Assembly (NCBI GenBank): GCA_035527845.1
Contig: DATKZT010000024.1
Span: 1 to 64,000 of the forward strand
Direction: 5' to 3'
Source: JAUWKC01 sp035527845
GTDB taxonomy: Bacteria; Planctomycetota; Phycisphaerae; Sedimentisphaerales; Anaerobacaceae
Length of the DNA: 64,000 bases
Shown: positions 7,989 to 16,972 of the stretch, one piece after another
Numbering within the stretch: position 1 is the stretch's first letter
Layout: each line of letters starts with the position of its first letter
Position numbers and translations under genes: made by a program
Notes under the pieces: generated by a model
What the model was told of the DNA's origin: nothing
Databases searched by the model: none
Seen by the model: the letters and a program-made list of their open reading frames with translations, nothing else

Positions 7989-9008
7989 TCAGGCTTCCAT
8001 ATCCACCATGATCTTGGTCACTTTATTCGGGTCTTTGTTCCAGTCAACCAGCGCCTGGCCCGCTTCTGCCAGCGGCACGACCCTGGTGACAACATCATCG
8101 ACGGGAAAGCCGCCTTTTTCCAGCTCTTCTATCACCCGCGGAAAATCACCGAGGCAGTTGCGCGAGCCGAGTATATCAAGCTCCTTCTGAACGAACAGCT
8201 TTGTCTCATATTCGACCGGCGACTTGGCGTAACCTATATATACGACTCTCCCCGTAAACACCACTTCTTCGACCGCTGCACGGAACGTTCCCGCCAGGCC
8301 CACCGCCTCGATGACCACGTCCGGCCCTTCTCCATCCGTCAATTCGCCAAGCGCATTGTGCAGGTCACCCTCGGAAGAATTAATCGCATGGCGTGCCCCC
8401 GCCTTCCGTGCGATTTGTAGCTTCCTGTCGTCAATATCGACCGCAATAACTTCCGCCCCCCGCGCCGACGAGCCGACCACCGCGCCGATTCCAACAATTC
8501 CGCAACCCAGCACGGCCACCTTGTCGAATTCACTGACACACCCCCGAGCGGCAGCATGAAAACCGACCGTCAGGGGCTCCACAATCGCCAGCTCCTTGAG
8601 ACCCAGCTTCTGCGAGGGATGGATGTCACCGAAGGGTGCGGTTATATATTCGGTCATCGCACCCGGCCTGCGCACACCCATCGTCCGGTTGTCCCGGCAC
8701 GCATTAGGCCGGCCGCGTTTGCACGGCGTACAGTGGCCGCAGCTTTGGTACGGCGAGACAGTGACCTTCATCCCTCGCTGGAATTTATCGGGGACGCCGG
8801 GCCCGATTTCTTCGATTACGGCGCCGATTTCATGACCGAGTATCATCGGATAATACTGCATCGGCATCGTGCCCTTAAAGGCGTTGAGGTCCCCGCCGCA
8901 AAAGCCGACCATTCCTACGCGAAGCAGCACCTCACCATCCGCCGGCTTTGGCCGCTCAATCTCACGCAGCTCCGTCTTACCAGGCTCGACAATGTATAAT
9001 GCCTTCAT
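7989..9008 (-). CDS. zinc-dependent medium-chain alcohol/polyol dehydrogenase
   Basis: 339 aa. ATG 9008 is preferred over 9014 because AAGGA lies five bases before it. The catalytic zinc region (GFCGGD, GHE) and the structural zinc site (CGHCTPCKRGRPNAC, four Cys) are both present. The Rossmann motif is at VAVLGCGIVGIGAV and the adenosine-ribose Asp at AVDIDD, which suggests NAD+. It is close to threonine/sorbitol/galactonate-type dehydrogenases. In this operon it probably oxidises an aldonate or keto-deoxy-sugar alcohol made downstream of the lactonase. Confidence 0.87.
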   Translation of the reverse strand: MKALYIVEPGKTELREIERPKPADGEVLLRVGMVGFCGGDLNAFKGTMPMQYYPMILGHEIGAVIEEIGPGVPDKFQRGMKVTVSPYQSCGHCTPCKRGRPNACRDNRTMGVRRPGAMTEYITAPFGDIHPSQKLGLKELAIVEPLTVGFHAAARGCVSEFDKVAVLGCGIVGIGAVVGSSARGAEVIAVDIDDRKLQIARKAGARHAINSSEGDLHNALGELTDGEGPDVVIEAVGLAGTFRAAVEEVVFTGRVVYIGYAKSPVEYETKLFVQKELDILGSRNCLGDFPRVIEELEKGGFPVDDVVTRVVPLAEAGQALVDWNKDPNKVTKIMVDMEA

Positions 9009-9064
9009 GCTCATCCTTCAGCCGACTAAGCTACTGTCACAAAGTTTTCAGACAACCAAAGTCT

Positions 9065-9140
<76 letters not shown>

Positions 9141-9195
9141 AATACGTCTGTTCCATTATTCATTCAAAAAGCAATAGCAATCTATTCAAGGCAGG

Positions 9196-10128
9196 TTAGA
9201 GGTCGTTCTCCGGCCTGCCTTCGAACCACATCTTGTTCTTCACCGGCGCCACAAGCTTTTCGATCTTCGCCAGCAGTTCCGGGTCGTTTGTGAAATCCAG
9301 CGCCTTGACGTTCTGTTCGACATGACGAAGCTTCGACATCCCCACGATGGTCGTGGCAACATGAGGATAGTCCAGCGCAAAGCGCATTGCCACGTCCGCA
9401 ATATTAACGCCATGCTGGGTGCACAGGGCCGCGAGCTTCGGTCCCACTTCCAGCACCTCTTTCGGCGAGCGGTGCCATTCAGGCGGACCTTTTTCCGTCA
9501 GCAGCCGCTGATGCAGCGGCGACGCGTTAATCAGCCCGATGCCTCTTTCGAGCGCAAAAGGCGTCAGCACCGTGTCCATCTCATCTTCAACCAGGTCGTA
9601 ATGCGCCCACGAGAGAATCGTGTCCACCTCGACCAGCTCGGCAACATGCCGCAGATACCTTACCGGCAGGCCGGTGATACCTACGAAACGCGCCTTGCCG
9701 GACTGCTGCACCTTCCTCGCGGCCGGTATCGCCTCGTTGATTACGTGCTCCCTGTCGCCAAACTCAATATCATGAACCTGATACACGTCCACGTAGTCGG
9801 TTTGAAGCCGCTGCAGCGATTCATCAATGCTCTCCAGAACTCGCCTGGTCGAAAAGTCGAGCTTATCGATATCGTATCTGCAGCACTTGGTCGCCAGGAA
9901 TATCTTGTCACGCCTGCCCTTGAGCGCTTTACCCAAGCGCGTCTCTGCCAGAGTCACGCCGTACATCGGCGCCACGTCGAAATAGTTGATGCCGTGGTCA
10001 ATCGCATAGTGAACAGCGCGAACCCCTTCGGCCTCGTCCGTCTTGCCGAAAACATTGCCTAACGGCGATGCGCCGTACCCGATGATAGAAATTTTCATCC
10101 CCGTTTTGCCAAGTGTGCGATATTCCAT
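9196..10128 (-). CDS. aldo/keto reductase, second copy in the operon
   Basis: 310 aa; GGAG lies nine bases before the ATG. The tetrad is complete (FDVAP, MYG, ATK, QVHD). It is clearly paralogous to the AKR at 6114-7124 (shared LGKTG.K.S.IG.GASPLG opening and CRYDID..DFS block). Two related dehydrogenases in one operon suggest two sugar substrates or two anomers. Cytoplasmic, NAD(P)-dependent by family. Confidence 0.85.
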   Translation of the reverse strand: MEYRTLGKTGMKISIIGYGASPLGNVFGKTDEAEGVRAVHYAIDHGINYFDVAPMYGVTLAETRLGKALKGRRDKIFLATKCCRYDIDKLDFSTRRVLESIDESLQRLQTDYVDVYQVHDIEFGDREHVINEAIPAARKVQQSGKARFVGITGLPVRYLRHVAELVEVDTILSWAHYDLVEDEMDTVLTPFALERGIGLINASPLHQRLLTEKGPPEWHRSPKEVLEVGPKLAALCTQHGVNIADVAMRFALDYPHVATTIVGMSKLRHVEQNVKALDFTNDPELLAKIEKLVAPVKNKMWFEGRPENDL

Positions 10129-10161
10129 CCTACACTCCGTTCAGGTTTCAATGACTTGCCG

Positions 10162-11379
10162 CTACTCCACCTCCAAGTCCGGATTCTCAGGCCCAAAGTG
10201 TTTGAGCATGACAATCGGGTCAGTCTTCGAAGGATTGGTGATTTGCACGCCTTGTTTGGCCGCTTCTTCGCTGACGAAGAACTCATCATAAGTCAACTGC
10301 CCGAAGCGTATCAGCGTCGGCGTCTCAATCTCCCAGACGCCCATCGTCCCATGTCCCTGCAGCATTATCATGCCGTATGCCGCGCCGTCCCTGATAGTCA
10401 CCGACCTGCCCGGCAGAACCGTAAGCTGCTTGGCGCTTATCGCCGTCGACTTGTAGCATACCCAGTTCTCGACATACCCCTCAGCCTCCATTTGCTCCAC
10501 AGGCCGAACCGGCTTGGGACGCATGAATCGCTTCGCCGCAAAGTCCGCATCGAGGTTCAAATCCCAGTCAATCACGTCCAGCAGATGCTCGATGTCACCC
10601 ACCTTCTCTTTCGGCGTATCCTTCCACAGGAGCTCCTCCGGCAGCACGCGGTTGCCCGTAAAAGATTCGTACAGCGCAAAGACATCGGACGCGAGCTGCG
10701 GCTCATACGTGCACAAACTTCCCGGCGCGTGCAGCATCCCCGGCGGAACATCCCAGCCCGTATCCACATCGAGCCGATAAGCGGTCGATAGCTCGGTGAT
10801 TTTGTTGTCGCCCCTGCTGAAATCCGCCAGGCACCGGCGAACCTCCTCCCGCGTCGTGCCGGGTTTCAGACCGAAGAAGGTATATGGAAAATCACCCGGA
10901 TGGTTGTTTGCCTGCGATGGAAAGAAATACGCCTCGGGTTTGCCCATCTGCCCCGTCAGCTTCGCATGTTCATCGCGGTGGTGTATGTGATGCGGCAGGG
11001 GGCCCTGATTATCGAAATACTTCGAGTACATCGGCCACCGCCCGTACTGCTTCCACAGCCGCTCGCCTATCAAGGCGTCCTTCAATTGGGCAACCGCGTC
11101 ACGCAGCAGCACCTGCCGCGTCGTCGCGCCGTCCTCGAACACGATAAAGCTCAGCCCCTCATTCGGACTTGTCAGGGGCCCGTTGTCGGCGGGCGTCGTC
11201 GAAGAAAACCAGCGCTCATCGATACCGCCGCGGTTGCCGCCCAACGCAAAGTAATCGTGCGGGTGCAGCTTTATCCTCCTGCCGGGCACGCAAAACGACC
11301 TCGGCACCCATGCCGGGGCCAGCCGTAAAATCCCTTTTCCCTGCTCCATCGCATCTGCAGCGAACGATTTGGCTCCCAT
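10162..11379 (-). CDS. cupin-type protein, mannose-6-phosphate-isomerase-like
   Basis: 405 aa from ATG 11379, chosen because AAGGAG lies eight bases upstream (ATG 11385 would be too close to it). The His-rich segment HHIHHRDEHA around residue 150 looks like a cupin metal site, and DTGWDVPPGMLHAPG at ~230 resembles the conserved pocket of type I phosphomannose isomerases. A second cupin-like half follows (LTVLPGRSVTIRDG.AYG). The protein lies between the AKR and a Gfo/Idh/MocA gene, so it probably isomerises a sugar or keto-sugar. The substrate is unknown and phosphorylation is not implied. Confidence 0.65.
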   Translation of the reverse strand: MGAKSFAADAMEQGKGILRLAPAWVPRSFCVPGRRIKLHPHDYFALGGNRGGIDERWFSSTTPADNGPLTSPNEGLSFIVFEDGATTRQVLLRDAVAQLKDALIGERLWKQYGRWPMYSKYFDNQGPLPHHIHHRDEHAKLTGQMGKPEAYFFPSQANNHPGDFPYTFFGLKPGTTREEVRRCLADFSRGDNKITELSTAYRLDVDTGWDVPPGMLHAPGSLCTYEPQLASDVFALYESFTGNRVLPEELLWKDTPKEKVGDIEHLLDVIDWDLNLDADFAAKRFMRPKPVRPVEQMEAEGYVENWVCYKSTAISAKQLTVLPGRSVTIRDGAAYGMIMLQGHGTMGVWEIETPTLIRFGQLTYDEFFVSEEAAKQGVQITNPSKTDPIVMLKHFGPENPDLEVE

Positions 11380-11422
11380 TGTCATGGCTCCTTAAATTTC
11401 GGCTCCTGTTCTTCGGTTGCCT

Positions 11423-12565
11423 TTAGCTGCCGATGCTCTCCCACTTCTGGCTCTTTGCCGACGACAGCACCTTCTCGCAGACAATCTGTGTCCCCAGCGC
11501 ATCGCGAAAGTCGGGACTAATTTTTTTGCCCTTTTCCATCCCCTGCAGGAAATCCGCCAGCAGATGGATATGCGTGTGCTCATAGCCGATTCCGCAGCCC
11601 GGCACCCACCAGTGCTTCATATACGGATGGTCCGAATCCCAGACCTGGATATTGCGCCAGCCGCGGAGCCGACTGTCATCGCCGTGGCTGAAATACCCCA
11701 ATTCGTGCATGTTCTCGAGGTCGAACGCCACCGAGCCCTTGTCGCCGTTGATTTCGAACGTGTGCTGGTTCTTTCTGCCGCGGGCGTAGCGCGTCGATTC
11801 GAACGTCGCCATCGCGCCGTTCTTAAACCGCGCCAGAAAAGCGCACGCATCGTCAATCGTCACCGGCATAACCTTGTCCGGCTCATCCTGCATGGCCCGC
11901 TCTTTGATGAACGTCTCGGTCATCGCGCAGACCTTGTCGATGGGTCCAATCAGCCACGTGGCCAGGTCGATCGAATGCGCCAGCAGGTCGCCGGTGACGC
12001 CGCTGCCCGACACCCTCGCATCCAGCCGCCACAGAGCATCGCCTCCCTGCGGCACCTTCGGGCTGATGGTCCAGTCCTGCAGGTACTTCGCCCGATAGTG
12101 AAAAACCCGCCCGACGTTACCTTCATCGACGATAATCTTCGCCAGCGCCACGGCGGGAACGCCGCGATAATTGAACCACACCATATTCGGCTTGCCGCTT
12201 TTCTCGACCGCCTCGGTCATCTTCCGCGCCTCATCCACGTTCATCGCCAGCGGCTTCTCACACGCGATAATCTTGCCCGCCGCCGCAGCCGCCATTGCGA
12301 TTTCATAGTGAAGATTATTCGGGATGCAGATATCAACCAGGTCGATGTCGTCGCGCTCGATGAGCTTGCGCCAGTCCGTCTCGCAGCTCTGCCAGCCCCA
12401 GTTCTCCGCGAACGCCTTGACCTTCTTCTCGTTGTTATCGCAAATCGCCTTCAGCACCGGCTCACGCTCCAGCGAAAAAAAGCTGGCCACCTTGCGGTAC
12501 GCGTTCGAGTGCACGCGCCCCATAAAGCCGCATCCGATCACACCGACATTCAGTTTCTTTTTCAT
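11423..12565 (-). CDS. Gfo/Idh/MocA oxidoreductase (cytoplasmic)
   Basis: 380 aa from ATG 12565; a frame to 12661 exists but would overlap the next gene. The dinucleotide motif GVIGCGFMGRVH opens the protein and the catalytic ACEKP is near residue 108. No signal peptide, so a soluble NAD(P)-dependent sugar or inositol dehydrogenase. The start overlaps the TGA of the upstream isomerase (ATGA), so the pair is co-translated. Such dehydrogenase/isomerase pairs are typical of inositol and keto-sugar pathways. Confidence 0.87.
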   Translation of the reverse strand: MKKKLNVGVIGCGFMGRVHSNAYRKVASFFSLEREPVLKAICDNNEKKVKAFAENWGWQSCETDWRKLIERDDIDLVDICIPNNLHYEIAMAAAAAGKIIACEKPLAMNVDEARKMTEAVEKSGKPNMVWFNYRGVPAVALAKIIVDEGNVGRVFHYRAKYLQDWTISPKVPQGGDALWRLDARVSGSGVTGDLLAHSIDLATWLIGPIDKVCAMTETFIKERAMQDEPDKVMPVTIDDACAFLARFKNGAMATFESTRYARGRKNQHTFEINGDKGSVAFDLENMHELGYFSHGDDSRLRGWRNIQVWDSDHPYMKHWWVPGCGIGYEHTHIHLLADFLQGMEKGKKISPDFRDALGTQIVCEKVLSSAKSQKWESIGS

Positions 12566-13464
12566 TGGACGATCTCCTTCACCAGGTTTCTCATAAACGT
12601 CATGCCATCCTTCGCCGCCTCCTCCGTCTCGGCGCAGAAGCAGTAATCCGCCGTCCACCACTCCATGCCGCTTACCAAATCCTTAATCGGCGCCAGCGCC
12701 TTTTTGAAATCGATATGTCCCTCGCCGAAAGGCGTATGCGTGCTGGTTTCGTCGCCGTGCAGGGTGCCATCGGAATCAATCAGGTGCAAATGCCCGATCA
12801 TGTCACCGAGAAACTTCGCATACTCGGCGACGCCGCCGGGCAGTGTCTCCTTTTTGCCCGTCTGCCTCGCGCCGACGACAGCGCCCATATAAGCGTGGCT
12901 GGTATCGAAGAGCAGCTTGAAATTGTCACTGCCCACCGCCTCGACGACCCGCTTTACCTCGCTGGGCTTATTGAGCCAGAAGCCGGGCTCGAATTCCCAC
13001 ACAACCTGCACACCCGCCTTTGCCGCCTCATCCGCCGCGGCCCGCCAGTTTTTCGTAACGCGTGCGAAACGCTTTTCATATTCATCCGGCCCCAATTCGT
13101 CCGGAGGGCTTACCGTATCCACCCGCAGCTTCCTTGCCCCGAACTGCTCGCATACGAACAGGCATTTGCGCACGGTCGCGAGATAATCCTTCGTGTCCAC
13201 CATTGCCGGCGGCACGGCCGTAAAGTCCGCTGCGTGGCCTGAAACGCCCAGTCCGAGGTCGGCGATTAACTTTTTCAGTTCGCTGCATTTTTCAGGCGTG
13301 TCGTAATCATCGTGATGCGGATGAGGCCGAAAGCCGTTCAATTCTATCCCGTCGTATCCGGCGTCGGCCGCGTATTTTACAACCTTATCGAACGGCCACG
13401 GATTGTCCGCGAACGGCCCGAACGAAAACGCCCAGCTTCCTATCGATATCTTCGGCGTGCCCAT
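12562..13464 (-). CDS. sugar phosphate isomerase/epimerase TIM barrel, first gene of the operon
   Basis: 300 aa, ATG 13464 with AGGAG upstream. Motifs: GYDGIELNGFRPHPH, VVWEFEPGFWLNKP (metal Glu), KLLFDTSHAYMGA (Asp, His), IGHLHLIDSDGT and FGEGHIDF (His). No signal peptide. It heads the minus-strand operon running to 5287, so its promoter should lie in 13465-13713, but I found no convincing minus-strand boxes there. Confidence 0.87.
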   Translation of the reverse strand: MGTPKISIGSWAFSFGPFADNPWPFDKVVKYAADAGYDGIELNGFRPHPHHDDYDTPEKCSELKKLIADLGLGVSGHAADFTAVPPAMVDTKDYLATVRKCLFVCEQFGARKLRVDTVSPPDELGPDEYEKRFARVTKNWRAAADEAAKAGVQVVWEFEPGFWLNKPSEVKRVVEAVGSDNFKLLFDTSHAYMGAVVGARQTGKKETLPGGVAEYAKFLGDMIGHLHLIDSDGTLHGDETSTHTPFGEGHIDFKKALAPIKDLVSGMEWWTADYCFCAETEEAAKDGMTFMRNLVKEIVQ

Positions 13465-13646
13465 ATCCTTATTCTCCTTTCTGTATGCGTTTCTTTGCCT
13501 GGTTTGCAGGTTCCAACATCCACCGAAGGACCGGCAGACCGCCCCTATTTACCCCACCGACCGCCTTCTGTCAATTCTTTTTGCTATTTGCCGGCGCCTA
13601 CCACTTGTGACGATTCTTCAGGTACATGCGAAGACGCCGGCGGCCC

Positions 13647-13675
13647 TTGAAATTCCGGAAAGATTTTGATATAAT
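13647..13675 (+). promoter_or_regulatory. sigma70-type promoter for the LamG protein gene
   Basis: TTGAAA at 13647-13652, 17-base spacer, and a perfect TATAAT at 13670-13675, 38 bases before the ATG at 13714. Confidence 0.65.
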
Positions 13676-13713
13676 GGCGCCTGAACTGTAACCGGTACTT
13701 TGTCGGGGTTTTC

Positions 13714-15489
13714 ATGCTGAAAACAGGAAATCGCGCGACGGCAGTAACATCGATCTTACTCTGCTGTGCATTCATGCTCGCCCTGGCTTGCTGCGCACGC
13801 GGAGAGGCCACGTTCGACGGGATGACCTGGTACGACTCCCATACCCCCTCCACCATGTCGCTCAACGACGATGGTCAACTTGAATGGGTCCCTTACAATG
13901 ACCACCAGATAATCGTCAGAATCCCCGACCAGAACCTCAGCGATACGGACGACGTGGTCGAAATCTCTTACTACTGGCTTTCCGACGGCCAAGGCGATAT
14001 CGAAGGCTGCGACGACTGCACCGCCGAAACCTGCAACTTCAACAAGGACATCACCTGCGTTTCCGGCACCGGCGACTTTCGCGTCGGGCTTTTCGAATCC
14101 GACGGCGATTATGTCACCGCCGACGGCATGGGCGTTGAGAACGAAATCTTCCGCGGCTACAAGGGCTATAAGTTCTGCATGCAGCCGCACGTTGACCCCA
14201 ACGTCGTCAGATGGGTGGAGCCGTCCGGTGAGCCGCACATCGCCGGCGGCTTCTACGAACGCGATATGGTCGACGACCCGAGACTCCTCAGCGTCAACGA
14301 AGTCTTCGACCGCATCAGCATGTACGGCGGCTTCGGCCTGCCGCTCGCGCAGTTCAGCCTGTGGACGATAAGGCTCGAGCGCCTTTCCGCCGACAGCGTG
14401 GAAATGTCCATCACCCTCAACGGAATCACCTACACCGACATAGACGACACCAATACCGCCGCCATCCCCCAGCCCAGCAAAATCGATGTCTTTGCCATCG
14501 AATTTCCCAATCCTAATCCCTATACGAAAGTGATACTGGCCGGTCCCTGCGTGCTGGGCCCTGCGAATTTCAACGATGATCAGGTGATAGACGCATGTGA
14601 CCTTGCGATACTGGCAAACGACTGGCTCGAAAGCGATGCCTGCCTGCCCGTCATCCCGCCCGATGCCAACCGGCTCGTCATGTACTACAGCTTCGACGGC
14701 GCCCTCGGCGCCGATGTCCCCACGGGGCTGCTCGACGGCACCGCAGCATACACCGCCACGATTATCCCCGGCAGCGACCCCGATTCCTCAATCAGGTACG
14801 CCGGTCCTAATCCCACATACAACCCCGGCGGGACCGCCGCCTGGTTCGATAACGACAACTGGACCGGCGATGCCGGCGATACCTTCCTCATTCCCGATTC
14901 CGGCGGACTCGACTTCTCCGCCTTCGATGCGTTCACCGCAGGACTCTTTATCAACCCATCCTCCGCGGGAGCAGGCCACAGCCGAAGGCTCTTTTCCGAA
15001 TATGTTTACGCCTACATGTACCTCGACCCCGATAACACCCTCCATGCCGTCCGCAAATGGGGTCCCGGCGACTGGGATGAAAATCGCACCCACCTGACAG
15101 CCTCCGTCGCCATGGACGAATGGTCCCACGTTGCAATGACCTGGGATGCCGACGCCGCCGAAGACAGGTTCAGGCTCTATGTCAATGCCGAATTGGCCGC
15201 CTGTGCACCCGGCACGACGACAGCTACCATTGATTCGACTGCCGGGTTCGCCATCGGCGGATACCAGCGCGAGAACGGCTCCACCGACCAGTTCTTCCTG
15301 GGCGGAATCGACGAATTCGCACTCTATGACTATGCGCTGTCTCGCGGCGAAATCGCATACTTTGCCGCCGCAGGCCAGGCACACATACTCATCCCGCTTG
15401 AATCTTCCGCGAATCTGAACCCCGACGGCGTAATCAACCTGGCCGATTATGCACTCTTCGCCCTCCAATGGCTCGACTCCTGCCCGTAA
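13714..15489 (+). CDS. secreted LamG-domain protein with two dockerin-like Ca-binding segments
   Basis: 591 aa. An N-terminal Sec signal (hydrophobic ~12-28) ends near CARGEA. Residues ~30-285 are an acidic domain I do not recognise. Next comes a dockerin/EF-hand-like segment (FNDDQVIDACDLAILANDW). Residues ~330-560 are a LamG/concanavalin-like fold (LVMYYSFDGALG, FSAFDAFTAGLFI, WSHVAMTWDA, GIDEFALYDYALS). The end holds a second dockerin-like segment (NPDGVINLADYALFALQW). Such segments are common at the ends of secreted planctomycete proteins. Probably glycan binding or cell-surface; no catalytic residues recognised. Confidence 0.75.
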   Translation: MLKTGNRATAVTSILLCCAFMLALACCARGEATFDGMTWYDSHTPSTMSLNDDGQLEWVPYNDHQIIVRIPDQNLSDTDDVVEISYYWLSDGQGDIEGCDDCTAETCNFNKDITCVSGTGDFRVGLFESDGDYVTADGMGVENEIFRGYKGYKFCMQPHVDPNVVRWVEPSGEPHIAGGFYERDMVDDPRLLSVNEVFDRISMYGGFGLPLAQFSLWTIRLERLSADSVEMSITLNGITYTDIDDTNTAAIPQPSKIDVFAIEFPNPNPYTKVILAGPCVLGPANFNDDQVIDACDLAILANDWLESDACLPVIPPDANRLVMYYSFDGALGADVPTGLLDGTAAYTATIIPGSDPDSSIRYAGPNPTYNPGGTAAWFDNDNWTGDAGDTFLIPDSGGLDFSAFDAFTAGLFINPSSAGAGHSRRLFSEYVYAYMYLDPDNTLHAVRKWGPGDWDENRTHLTASVAMDEWSHVAMTWDADAAEDRFRLYVNAELAACAPGTTTATIDSTAGFAIGGYQRENGSTDQFFLGGIDEFALYDYALSRGEIAYFAAAGQAHILIPLESSANLNPDGVINLADYALFALQWLDSCP

Positions 15490-15580
15490 TCCTGTACTGC
15501 TATGCTCGCGAAACTTGTGCCAGTGAATGTATGCGGCGGCGACCCGGCAATACCCTGCGCCCATCGCCTGCCCTGACGTT

Positions 15581-15608
15581 CCTCCGGCAGGAGGATTTTG
15601 GGTTGTTT
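15581..15608 (+). terminator. possible terminator after the LamG gene
   Basis: CCTCC-GGCA-GGAGG (15581-15594) followed by a T-rich stretch. The stem is only five pairs and the T-run is broken by G, so this is weak. Confidence 0.3.
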
Positions 15609-15630
15609 TGCTGCGCCAAGTGTCTATAAT
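15603..15630 (+). promoter_or_regulatory. candidate promoter for the Gfo/Idh/MocA gene at 15721
   Basis: TATAAT at 15625-15630 with TTGTTT at 15603-15608 (16-base spacer), about 90 bases before the start. The -10 is perfect and the -35 fair. Confidence 0.45.
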
Positions 15631-15720
15631 CTTGCTAATGTGTTTTTTTGACGCGAATTGGTATATTTGAGTGGGATAATTTGCCGCTCGGGGCGAAAAG
15701 TTGAAATGAAAGGGGCGAAT

Positions 15721-16893
15721 ATGAAACTTGACAGGAAATTGAGAATGGGAATGGTCGGCGGTGGGCCGGGGGCGTTTATCGGGGAGGTGCACCGCAAGGC
15801 GGCACGTATGGACGGGGGCATCGAGCTGGTGGCCGGGGCGTTCGATATCAATCCTCGCAAATCGAAGCAGATGGGGCGGGAGCTTTACATCGAGCCGAGG
15901 CGGGCGTATCGGACATACTCGGAGATGATCGAGCGGGAGCTGAAGCTGCCGGTTGGCGAGCGGATAGATTTTGTGTCGATAACCACGCCGAACAACTGGC
16001 ATTTTCCGATTGCGAAGGATTTTCTGCAAGCGGGGTTTCACGTGATGTGCGAAAAGCCGATGACGTTCAACGTCGCCGAGGCCCGCGCCCTGCATAAAAT
16101 CGTGCGTCAGTCGCGTCTTGTATTCGGACTGATGCACAATTACACGGGCTATCCGATGGTCAAACTGGCACGCGACATGGCAAGGCAGGGCGATTTGGGC
16201 AAGGTACGCAAAATCGTCGTGCAGTATCCGCAGGGCTGGCTGGCGACGCTGTTGGAGAAGACGGGCCAGCAGCAGGCGGCGTGGCGGACCGACCCGAAGC
16301 AGAGCGGGGGCTCCGGCTGCATGGGTGACATCGGCACGCACGCGGAGAACCTCGCCGAGTATATCACCGGCCTGAAGATAAAGGAGATTTGCGCCGACCT
16401 TACGATTTTCGTAAAGGGCCGCAAGCTCGACGACGACGGCAACTGCCTGCTGCGGTTCAATAACGGGGCCAAGGGCGTGCTTCACGCGAGTCAGATTTCC
16501 ATCGGCGAAGAGAACAATCTTGCCATCTGGGTTTACGGCGAAGAAAAGGCGCTCGAATGGCACCAGGAGCATCCGAATTATCTGTACATCAAGGAGCCGA
16601 ACGGCCCGGTGCAGGTCTGGCGGCGCGGCAATCCATACGTCGCCGAGCGAAGTCCCGCCGCGGGTAGGGCAACGCGCCTTCCCTTCGGCCACCCGGAAGC
16701 GTTCATCGAGGCCTTTGCCAACACCTACTGCAACTTCGCCGATGCGGTGCGGGCAAAGCTGACGCGGACGAAGCCGGACCCATTGGCGCTCGACTTTCCT
16801 ACGGTCGCCGACGGGCTGCGCGGAATGCTCTTTATCGAATCGCTGATAGCCAGCAACAAAAGCAACGGCAAATGGACGAAGATGAAAACGTAG
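15721..16893 (+). CDS. Gfo/Idh/MocA oxidoreductase (no signal peptide)
   Basis: 390 aa from ATG 15721, selected by AAAGGGG five bases upstream; earlier in-frame ATGs lack a site. The dinucleotide-binding turn is GMVGGGPGAFIGEVH and the catalytic motif MCEKPM is near residue 120. A GCMGDIGTHAENL segment matches the conserved C-terminal active-site region with its His. Cytoplasmic by lack of a leader, unlike the later paralogs. It starts the + strand locus, with an isomerase gene 79 bases on. Confidence 0.87.
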   Translation: MKLDRKLRMGMVGGGPGAFIGEVHRKAARMDGGIELVAGAFDINPRKSKQMGRELYIEPRRAYRTYSEMIERELKLPVGERIDFVSITTPNNWHFPIAKDFLQAGFHVMCEKPMTFNVAEARALHKIVRQSRLVFGLMHNYTGYPMVKLARDMARQGDLGKVRKIVVQYPQGWLATLLEKTGQQQAAWRTDPKQSGGSGCMGDIGTHAENLAEYITGLKIKEICADLTIFVKGRKLDDDGNCLLRFNNGAKGVLHASQISIGEENNLAIWVYGEEKALEWHQEHPNYLYIKEPNGPVQVWRRGNPYVAERSPAAGRATRLPFGHPEAFIEAFANTYCNFADAVRAKLTRTKPDPLALDFPTVADGLRGMLFIESLIASNKSNGKWTKMKT

Positions 16894-16972
16894 GTACGGG
16901 CTGAGACGCCGCGTCGGCAAATATGGAATAGGAAATTCTTTCATGTGAGGAGAAAGATTAAGGAGAACGATA

